Shown here: piece by piece, positions 5,905-10,667 of the stretch
Layout: each line of letters starts with the position of its first letter
How positions within the stretch are numbered: position 1 is the first letter of the stretch
Assembly (NCBI GenBank): GCA_900553145.1
Contig: USCL01000118.1
Location: 1-10,667 of the forward strand
Source: an uncultured Desulfovibrio sp.
Lineage (GTDB): Bacteria > Desulfobacterota > Desulfovibrionia > Desulfovibrionales > Desulfovibrionaceae
Length of the DNA stretch: 10,667 nucleotides
Direction: 5' to 3'
Made by a program: the position numbers and the translations under genes
Notes under the pieces: generated by a model
Seen by the model: the letters and a program-made list of their open reading frames with translations, nothing else
Database searches by the model: none
Told to the model about the DNA's origin: nothing

Positions 5905-6267
5905 ATGAGCAAGAACGAAATGGACAAAGCCATTGAAGAAATGGGGGCTGAACAGCCGCCCCAGACGGAACCGGCCGCCGAACGCCCCGCCGACGGCACG
6001 GCGAAAGCCAAACCCGCCAGCCCCAAGGCCGTGAAGATGGTGAAGTGCGTCATCAACAGTTCCGAGGGGACTGAGGGGGCCAACGACGTATTCGTATCCC
6101 TGAACGGGGTGGCCTACCAGATCCGGCGTGACGTTGAAGTGGCCCTTCCCGAGCCTGTGCTGCAGGTGCTGAAGGAAGCCGTAATCCACGGGTATGTGAC
6201 CGACCAGAACGGCGCCCCCGTCAAGAACAAGCTCATCCCCCGCTACGCCATCACCATCACGGGATAA
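5905..6267 (+). CDS. Small protein after capsid, possible minor head component
   Basis: This 120-residue protein has two parts. Residues 1-42 are disordered-looking, rich in Ala, Pro, Glu and Lys. Residues about 44-120 form a small beta-rich domain (VKCVINSSEG, NDVFVSLNGVAYQIRRDVEVALPEPVLQVL, IPRYAITITG). The motif DVFVSLNGVAYQI followed by VALPEPVLQVLKEA recalls small virion-associated proteins encoded behind coat genes in other phages, but I cannot name a family. A decoration or head-completion role is inferred from position only. An AAGGA site precedes the ATG, and the next gene starts two bases after the stop. Confidence 0.7.
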   Translation: MSKNEMDKAIEEMGAEQPPQTEPAAERPADGTAKAKPASPKAVKMVKCVINSSEGTEGANDVFVSLNGVAYQIRRDVEVALPEPVLQVLKEAVIHGYVTDQNGAPVKNKLIPRYAITITG

Positions 6268-6269
6268 CC

Positions 6270-6932
6270 ATGATAGCTTCCGACATCCTCGACCGCGTGA
6301 GCATGCAGCTCAACGACCAAGGGCGCGTGCGCTGGACACTGCCGATGCTCCTCAACTACCTGACGGACGCCATGCGCCAGACGGTTCTCGTGCGCCCGGA
6401 CGCCAACGCGCGGGCTCATGTCGTCAAGCTGACGCCGGGGTCGACGCGCCAGAGGATACCGGAAGGCTCGCTCATGTTTCTTGCCATGGTTCGGAACATG
6501 GGCCCGGACGGGCTTACCCCCGGACGGCCCATTGAGCCGACCACGCGGGAAGCCATGAATACGCTGGCCTCCGGCTGGCATCTGGAATTCGGCTCCGAAG
6601 AGATTGACCAGTACGCTTTTGTTCAGGCCACGCCGGACTGCTTCTGGGTCACGCCGCCCCCCGGCGAATCTGTCTTCGTCGAGATCGAGTGCGCCGACGA
6701 CATCCCCCAAGTACGCTCCCTCGCCGATGCCCTGCCCCTTTCCGGCATCTGGGCGGAACCTTTGCGGGAATACGTCCTGTACCGGGCCTACAGCCTGAAC
6801 GCCACGTCCGCAGCGGACAGAGGCCGCGCCACGGAGCACCTCCAGCAATATTATGTCGCGCTCGGCTATGAGGATCGGGCCCGTGTGCTCGGCAATCCGT
6901 ACAACCGTTCCTACAGCATTCCGAGTTCGTAA
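6270..6932 (+). CDS. Head-tail adaptor protein, DUF6682 type
   Basis: This 220-residue protein resembles the phage adaptor family known as DUF6682. The shared features I can see are the opening ILDRVSMQLNDQGRVRWTLP, LLNYLTDAMRQTVLVRPDANA, TPGSTRQRIPEGS, the RNMGPDGLTPGRPI segment and REAMNTLASGWH. FVQATPDCFWVTPPPGES and LREYVLYRAYSLN with a C-terminal helix complete the pattern. Adaptors of this kind are expected to stack under the portal ring and link it to the tail or nozzle. It follows the previous stop by two bases and its own TAA shares one base with the next ATG. Confidence 0.75.
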   Translation: MIASDILDRVSMQLNDQGRVRWTLPMLLNYLTDAMRQTVLVRPDANARAHVVKLTPGSTRQRIPEGSLMFLAMVRNMGPDGLTPGRPIEPTTREAMNTLASGWHLEFGSEEIDQYAFVQATPDCFWVTPPPGESVFVEIECADDIPQVRSLADALPLSGIWAEPLREYVLYRAYSLNATSAADRGRATEHLQQYYVALGYEDRARVLGNPYNRSYSIPSS

Positions 6933-7546
6933 TGGCTACGTTGCGCGATTTTTCTCCGCTTGTAACGGCGCAGGCCGCGTTGTGCCCCATGCCGTTCGTA
7001 CTGAACAGCGTCCGCTGGGCCGTCAAGAAATTCCTTGAAGATACGCTGATCTGGCGGTGCCCCCTCATCAAGCTCGATGTGGTTTCCGGCAAGGCCAGAT
7101 ACCCGCTTGTGACGCCGCCCCATGCCGAAGCCTGCGCCATCCTTGGCGTCAGGTTCAATGGCAATCGAAACCTTTACCCCATGCCCGGAGATTTCTGGCC
7201 GGACTTTCCCGCTGAAGGCGAACCTGATTCTTGGCGCTACGGACACGGCATCCTCGAAGTGCACCCTGTCCCGGCCACAGATCTTGAAGCGGCACTTGAA
7301 GTTTCAGCGGCGCTGACCATCGACGGAAGCGCCAGATACGTTCCCGACTGGCTGGAGCAAGACGTCATCGCCTCGGGAGCGCTGTCGCGGATACTGCTTC
7401 AGTCCGGCCAGCCGTGGTTCAACGCGGAGATGGCCCTTTATCATCAAAAGGAATTTTCCAAGGCCATCGCGGAGGAACGCATCAAATTCCTTCACGGCGG
7501 AACCACAGGTTCCCTTTCCATCATCGCGCCTCCATTCGGCGGATAG
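6932..7546 (+). CDS. Second connector/neck-type virion protein
   Basis: This 204-residue protein starts at an ATG overlapping the adaptor stop (TAATG). Its opening (LRDFSPLVTAQAALCPMPFVLNSVRWAVKKF, then LIWRCPLIKLDVVSGKARYPL) follows a pattern I associate with small structural proteins next to the adaptor in podovirus-type gene clusters. That pattern is an N-terminal helix, a hydrophobic W and a short beta segment with a Pro-rich turn. The C-terminal half is helical (LSRILLQSGQPWFNAEMALYHQ) and ends in a Gly-rich tail. I do not recall a firm family name. A neck, gatekeeper or nozzle-linked role is inferred from the neighbours. It ends in TAG, eight bases before the fibre gene. Confidence 0.65.
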   Translation: MATLRDFSPLVTAQAALCPMPFVLNSVRWAVKKFLEDTLIWRCPLIKLDVVSGKARYPLVTPPHAEACAILGVRFNGNRNLYPMPGDFWPDFPAEGEPDSWRYGHGILEVHPVPATDLEAALEVSAALTIDGSARYVPDWLEQDVIASGALSRILLQSGQPWFNAEMALYHQKEFSKAIAEERIKFLHGGTTGSLSIIAPPFGG

Positions 7547-7554
7547 GAGCCCCT

Positions 7555-9171
7555 ATGGCTTACAAAGATAAACTCCCGATTCTGAAAAACTTCGTCGAAA
7601 TGGGGATCACGCAGGACGTTTCCTCCGTCGACACGACCATCTATGTCTCCAACGCCTCGCTCTTCCCATCAGTGGTGCCGGGCGCGGACTACATCCCCTG
7701 CGTCATCCGCTGGTCCGGCTCCACACGCGAGGTCGTGCATGTCACTGCGGTGAACACCTCAGCGAACACCATCACCGTGGAGAGAGGCCAAGAAGGAACC
7801 GCAGCCCAAAGCTGGCCCATCGGCTCGTTCATCTACGCCACCCTCACCGCGCAGGCACAGGCGGATCTCCTGAACAACATCTGGATCCGATGCCGCCAGA
7901 GCGACGGAAACGCTGTTGCGGTAACCGTGGAATCCGCTACCTCCTTCTCGTTTCCGGGCGACTGGAGGGATTCCCTTGAGCCCATGATGGCCCTCCGCAT
8001 CTTGGCGAACGGAGCCTTCCTCTCCACCGAAAACGGGATCTATATCGACTCGGTATCCTATACGGCCTCTACTGGAAAAACGCTTGTGGGCATCCGTGGT
8101 GCCACCCTGCCCGCCACCATCGCCGCCGTGGAGCACAGCCTTTCCTCCCGCGCCGTTTCCCAGTCGAAAGAAGTACAGGCTTACCGTGATCTCGTTGAAC
8201 GGGTATCGGCAAACCTGAACGAATCGGAAAGGATCTGCACCGAGAAAGCCCAGATTGCCCAAGCCGCGGCGGACAGGCTCACGCTTTCATCCGCAGTCGA
8301 TAGCACGAGAAACGACTGTGCCGCCACGCCTCTTGCAGTCAAGACGGCCTATGATGCCGCCAAGTCGAAACTCCCTTTGGCTGGTGGCGTCCTGTCCGGC
8401 AGCATCCAGATCAATGGCACTTCCAATGTTACTTCTGCCGCACCCGCCGTCGATTCCGATAAGGGCTTGTTTTTTGCTGATAAAAACGGCGCAAACATGG
8501 GTGGGGTTGACCTGATACAGCTGGCGAAGGATAACTCCAAACTGGCGCAACTTTTTGCAAAAAATAGCAGCGGCGAATATATAAGCTTTGCCGTGAACAT
8601 CCGCGAGGATGGTACTGGAGAGGCCAGCGTAAATCGGCCGCTGCATATCGACGGAGATTTGTTTGTTAACGGGGCCGTTCATGGGAAATCCGATACTGCC
8701 GGACATGCTGATTCCGCCAACACTGCCAACTATGCGAACAGCGCCGGAAGTGCTCCTGCGAACGGAGGGACGGCATGGGCCGCGAACCGCCTTCGCAGGG
8801 AAGGGGGCGTCGACACCATCTGGAATTGGGCGGGGCAGGGAGGCCAACCCGGTTGGCTGTGGGGAGGCAATGACGGCGTCAACATGTACGTCTACAACCC
8901 CTCCAATTTCAGCGTGAATTATGCCAACTCCGCCAACTACGCTAATTCCGCCAACTATGCGAACAGCGCGGGCAGTGCTCCGGCGAACGGCGGGACGGCG
9001 TGGGCGGCAACGGTGACGCCGAATATCAAGGGGAGTCGAACGGGAATGGGTTTCAATTATGCGCCGGATGGTGGGGGCACATGGGCGTGCCACTCAAGTG
9101 GGAGGTCTATCGAGGTCGCCGCCAGCGGTGCAAGAATATCAGAAGGTTCTTGTTGTTTTAGAATAGCATAA
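7555..9171 (+). CDS. Tail fibre protein with internal repeats
   Basis: This 538-residue protein is the likely host-recognition fibre. The ATG at 7555 has a TAGGAG site. The first roughly 110 residues are beta-rich (TTIYVSNASLFPS, TVERGQEGTAAQSWPIGSFIYATL), the part expected to attach to the virion. A central helical stretch (about 200-250) is followed by NDCAATPLAVKTAYDAA (about 249-270) and PLAGGVLSGSI, a typical tail-fibre repeat signature. The distal half contains WLWGGNDGVNMYVYNPSNF and two copies of a 20-residue segment built on NYANSA (from residues 391 and 466), plus three tandem NYANSA units (455-472). The C-terminus includes a Cys pair (SCCFRIA). The distal coding region is less GC-rich than the head genes. 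The following gene looks like its assembly partner. Confidence 0.85.
   Translation: MAYKDKLPILKNFVEMGITQDVSSVDTTIYVSNASLFPSVVPGADYIPCVIRWSGSTREVVHVTAVNTSANTITVERGQEGTAAQSWPIGSFIYATLTAQAQADLLNNIWIRCRQSDGNAVAVTVESATSFSFPGDWRDSLEPMMALRILANGAFLSTENGIYIDSVSYTASTGKTLVGIRGATLPATIAAVEHSLSSRAVSQSKEVQAYRDLVERVSANLNESERICTEKAQIAQAAADRLTLSSAVDSTRNDCAATPLAVKTAYDAAKSKLPLAGGVLSGSIQINGTSNVTSAAPAVDSDKGLFFADKNGANMGGVDLIQLAKDNSKLAQLFAKNSSGEYISFAVNIREDGTGEASVNRPLHIDGDLFVNGAVHGKSDTAGHADSANTANYANSAGSAPANGGTAWAANRLRREGGVDTIWNWAGQGGQPGWLWGGNDGVNMYVYNPSNFSVNYANSANYANSANYANSAGSAPANGGTAWAATVTPNIKGSRTGMGFNYAPDGGGTWACHSSGRSIEVAASGARISEGSCCFRIA
8725..8784 (+). repeat. Fibre direct repeat, copy 1
   Basis: This 60-base segment encodes ANYANSAGSAPANGGTAWAA and recurs 225 bases downstream at 8950-9009. 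The two copies differ at seven bases, nearly all in third codon positions, and the encoded residues are identical. It is an internal in-frame duplication in the distal part of the tail fibre. Confidence 0.85.
8917..8970 (+). repeat. Three tandem 18-base repeats (NYANSA)x3
   Basis: Three consecutive 18-base units encode Asn-Tyr-Ala-Asn-Ser-Ala, with synonymous differences between units. The third unit lies inside the second 60-base repeat copy, and another single unit occurs at 8728-8745. Copy number could change by slippage or recombination without shifting the frame. Confidence 0.85.
8950..9009 (+). repeat. Fibre direct repeat, copy 2
   Basis: This is the partner of 8725-8784, at an exact offset of 225 bases (75 codons). 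Protein sequence is kept while codons differ, which argues against a very recent duplication and for selection on the residues. Confidence 0.85.
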
Positions 9172-9185
9172 CATAGGAAAAAGAT

Positions 9186-9806
9186 ATGCCTATCGCATCA
9201 CACATTTTTACAAGTGAAGGTTCCGGATTGCAGTTTGACCTATCGTCCGTGCTTGTACGCCCTGATGGGAGTTTCGTCATAACATGGATAAATTCCCCTT
9301 TTGGGGATGTGCCGTACCACGTCCCCGACAATGAAGAATTTCACGGTATGTATACAGAACTGGCGGAATACAGAAAAGCGCACCCGGAGTGTTTCTCCCC
9401 TGATCCTGATTTTCAGGAGCCTTCCCTTGACGATTTGAAATCAGCTAGAAAAGCACAGATCGACGCGGAAACGTCCGCCGCCATCCTTGCCGGGTTCGAC
9501 TATGCCGTGGACGGGGCAACGTATCACTTCAGCTACGCGCTCGACGATCAGCAGAACTTCTCCGACACGGCGAACGTCTGCCTGATGAAGCAGGCGGGGA
9601 TGCCGGGCCTGCCCGACTCCGTAATGTGGAACGCCTACACGGTTCCGGACGATGAGCTGGTGCGCCTGACGTTCGACGCGCCGGGCTTCCTCGCGCTCTA
9701 CGCGGGCGGGGCCATGAAGCACAAGAACGAGACGATGCAGCGCGGCGGGGAACGCAAGGCTACGGTGGAGGCCGCGACCACGGCGGAAGAGGTTGAAGCC
9801 GCATGA
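9186..9806 (+). CDS. Tail fibre assembly-type protein, DUF4376-like C-terminus
   Basis: This 206-residue protein has two parts. Residues 1 to about 82 are encoded by relatively AT-rich DNA and include a short beta-type domain (FVITWINSPFGDVPYHVPDN and EFHGMYTELAEYRKAHPE). From about residue 83 (LDDLKSARKAQIDAETSAAI, then AGFDYAVDGATYHFSYALDDQQNF and ANVCLMKQAG) it matches the DUF4376 pattern found in proteins encoded right after phage tail fibres. It probably helps the fibre fold or caps it. The composition jumps to high GC near 9440, at the junction of the two parts, suggesting a chimeric origin. The ATG follows an AGGAAAAAG site 14 bases after the fibre stop. The stop overlaps the next gene (ATGA). 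Confidence 0.75.
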   Translation: MPIASHIFTSEGSGLQFDLSSVLVRPDGSFVITWINSPFGDVPYHVPDNEEFHGMYTELAEYRKAHPECFSPDPDFQEPSLDDLKSARKAQIDAETSAAILAGFDYAVDGATYHFSYALDDQQNFSDTANVCLMKQAGMPGLPDSVMWNAYTVPDDELVRLTFDAPGFLALYAGGAMKHKNETMQRGGERKATVEAATTAEEVEAA

Positions 9807-10051
9807 CATACGGAAAGCGAACGTTGATCGCCGTTGACCAGCTCCTCAATACGCTTCTCGGCGGCTGGCCGGACGAAACCCTGTCCTCGCGCTGTTACCG
9901 TTGGGCGCGGGACGGGGTGAGGGCATGGCCCCGGCGCGTGGTGGACGGGCTGTTCTTCTGGCAGAGGGAGCACTGCAAAAGCAGTTATGAGAGCGAGAGG
10001 GAGGGCAGGCAGTCGCCGCCGGAGTTGAGAGAGAAAAAGGCTATTCTATAA
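9803..10051 (+). CDS. Small conserved-looking phage protein (LLGGWPDETLSSR motif)
   Basis: This 82-residue protein starts inside the previous stop (ATGA). Its most distinctive segment is LLNTLLGGWPDETLSSRCYRWARDG (residues 14-38), followed by WPRRVVDGLFFWQREHC and a charged tail (YESEREGRQSPPELREKK). The pattern of GG-PDETLSSR, an aromatic/basic helix and then HC followed by S-YESER is one I have seen in small phage proteins of many Proteobacteria, where the function is not established. No catalytic motif or membrane segment is clear. Position after the fibre genes does not settle the role, which could be a minor tail or lysis-associated component. Confidence 0.7.
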   Translation: MTYGKRTLIAVDQLLNTLLGGWPDETLSSRCYRWARDGVRAWPRRVVDGLFFWQREHCKSSYESEREGRQSPPELREKKAIL

Positions 10052-10118
10052 ATAATAAGCAAGGATTGCCCTATTCCACTCCATACAGTACCCTCCTCCC
10101 CCAAAAAGGAGAGAGGTC

Positions 10119-10349
10119 ATGCCACTACCTATGCCAGAGGAAGAGGAAAAGTTTCGTTGTTCGCACGGTGAGCGTAATCAAGCGTTGATGCTCTGCTCGC
10201 TTGATTGTGATTTGTCCGGTGCTCATCCCGATAGAAAGACGAAAGCGGATGGTCGGTTTATCATCACGCCGTGGTGGTGCCTGCATAAGTGCAGGTGGCT
10301 CCAGGAACATCGAGACGAGGTTCGATTTGTGGCAAAGAAGTCGGACTGA
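10119..10349 (+). CDS. Small Cys/His-rich unknown protein
   Basis: This 76-residue protein has a strong ribosome site (AAGGAGAGAGG) 67 bases after the previous gene. It contains CSH (14-16), C-x3-C (LCSLDC, about 26-30) and a second C-x3-C (WCLHKC, about 53-57). This arrangement could bind a metal such as zinc, but I do not recognise the family. The opening is acidic (MPEEEEK), the middle is basic, and the C-terminus is charged. It is the last gene before a strong terminator and its codon choice is less GC-biased than that of the head genes, so it may be an added cargo (moron-like) gene. That origin is a guess. Confidence 0.65.
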   Translation: MPLPMPEEEEKFRCSHGERNQALMLCSLDCDLSGAHPDRKTKADGRFIITPWWCLHKCRWLQEHRDEVRFVAKKSD

Positions 10350-10357
10350 AGAAACCA

Positions 10358-10399
10358 AAAAACTCCCCCTCTCGGCGTAAACCGAGAGGGGGAGTTTTT
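10358..10399. terminator. Strong bidirectional terminator ending the late operon
   Basis: An 18-base perfect inverted repeat (arms 10358-10375 and 10382-10399, core CTCCCCCTCTCGG / CCGAGAGGGGGAG) surrounds a six-base loop, with an A run on the left and a T run on the right. It begins eight bases after the last gene's stop. It should stop the long late transcript and also any transcript coming from the right. Confidence 0.93.
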
Positions 10400-10607
10400 A
10401 GGCACATATTCTGACACATATTTGCGGCCTATTTAGCCACATTTTGACACATTCTGCTGAGATTAAAGTTTGTTATTTTTAATATATTAAAGTATAGAAA
10501 CAGGCCTACGCATGGCCCAGTTCGGCATCCTACCCACCGGGAAATAACATCCGTAAGGCGTTGCGCTTGTAAAAACCTTTCGCCCAGCGGATCCTTTCCT
10601 GTATACA
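10400..10607. other. Non-coding stretch between two terminators
   Basis: No convincing gene is seen on either strand. The left half is AT-rich, with a perfect 14-base palindrome TTTAATATATTAAA at 10478-10491. A weak promoter-like pair (TTGTTA at 10470-10475, 17 bases, TATAGA at 10493-10498) could start a transcript of roughly 135 bases ending at the 10608-10641 terminator. The region could hold a small RNA, a phage attachment site or simply spacer. Confidence 0.5.
10403..10452. repeat. Imperfect direct repeats containing TGACACAT
   Basis: CACATATTCTGACACAT (10403-10419) and CACATTTTGACACAT (10438-10452) share both ends, and their TGACACAT cores are 33 bases apart, about three DNA helix turns. 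Such spacing suits protein binding, for example integrase arm sites or an operator. With two copies only, chance is possible. Confidence 0.4.
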
Positions 10608-10641
10608 AAAAAAGCCCGTTCTTCCAAGAACGGGCTTTTTT
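10608..10641. terminator. Second bidirectional terminator
   Basis: GCCCGTTCTT (10614-10623) pairs perfectly with AAGAACGGGC (10626-10635). The stem is flanked by an A run on the left and six T residues on the right, extending the pairing to 10608-10641. It can act in both directions. It may end a small transcript from the preceding gap, or belong to a gene lying beyond the window on the other strand. Confidence 0.9.
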
Positions 10642-10667
10642 CAGGAAACGATTCCGCACCGCCCCCC

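Noticed and set aside
1472..6189. Several long open frames on the minus strand opposite portal, scaffold, capsid and connector genes (up to about 517 residues)
   Set aside because: They mirror the codon pattern of well-supported + strand genes in GC-rich DNA. Their translations are low-complexity (Gly/Arg/Val-rich) without domains, and they lack convincing ribosome sites.
8725..9009. CRISPR-like or diversity-generating repeat system in the fibre gene
   Set aside because: The repeats are in-frame coding units with silent differences and irregular spacing. There is no reverse transcriptase or non-coding template copy in the window and no adenine-specific substitution pattern.
10500..10600. Short resemblance to reverse-complement 5S rRNA (CAGTTCGGCATC) or a tRNA T-arm
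   Set aside because: Only about a dozen bases fit. The expected surrounding stems and conserved loops of 5S rRNA or a tRNA cloverleaf are absent.
10429..10659. Minus-strand open frame of 76 residues across the right end
   Set aside because: It runs through the whole second terminator hairpin and the AT-rich palindrome, and shows no domain.

Overview
The window reads as the late region of a tailed phage or prophage with a podovirus-type (short-tailed) head. Every supportable gene is on the + strand, the genes are packed tightly with many 1 to 11 base overlaps, and no host gene is visible. The DNA is GC-rich. A Rz/Rz1-like overlapping pair suggests a Gram-negative host. The style of the small membrane proteins and of the N4-gp56 capsid protein resembles prophages of Desulfovibrionaceae (Desulfovibrio/Bilophila type), but that host assignment is an inference from memory and is not proved by the sequence.

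Layout. (1) 1-293: the tail of a possible upstream gene, then a 90-residue helix-turn-helix protein. (2) 294-404: a control region with a promoter-like pair and an overlapping terminator-like hairpin. (3) 405-1532: a lysis cassette made of an M15 zinc peptidase endolysin, a small holin-like membrane protein, an overlapping spanin-like pair and a second small membrane protein. (4) 1532-7546: the head and connector module, comprising portal, a small unknown protein, an interrupted scaffold-like protein, N4-gp56 major capsid protein, a small unknown protein, a DUF6682-type adaptor and a second connector/neck-type protein. (5) 7555-9806: a tail fibre with internal repeats and a DUF4376-type fibre-assembly partner, both partly AT-rich. 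(6) 9803-10349: two small unknown proteins. (7) 10350-10667: two strong hairpin terminators flanking about 200 bases without a gene.

How it fits together. The regulator plus promoter/terminator would switch on one long late transcript. The lysis genes come first, the head is built from portal, scaffold and coat, the adaptor and neck proteins close it, and the fibre provides host recognition. The transcript would end at the 10358-10399 terminator. No terminase, integrase, tape measure or large ejection protein is visible, so those functions must lie outside the window or be missing.

The strongest oddity is a single in-frame amber codon (4185-4187) that splits the scaffold-like gene into two same-frame parts with no frameshift. 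It may be a nonsense mutation, a sequencing error, or amber readthrough. I saw no clear new defence system or other wholly new system in the window.
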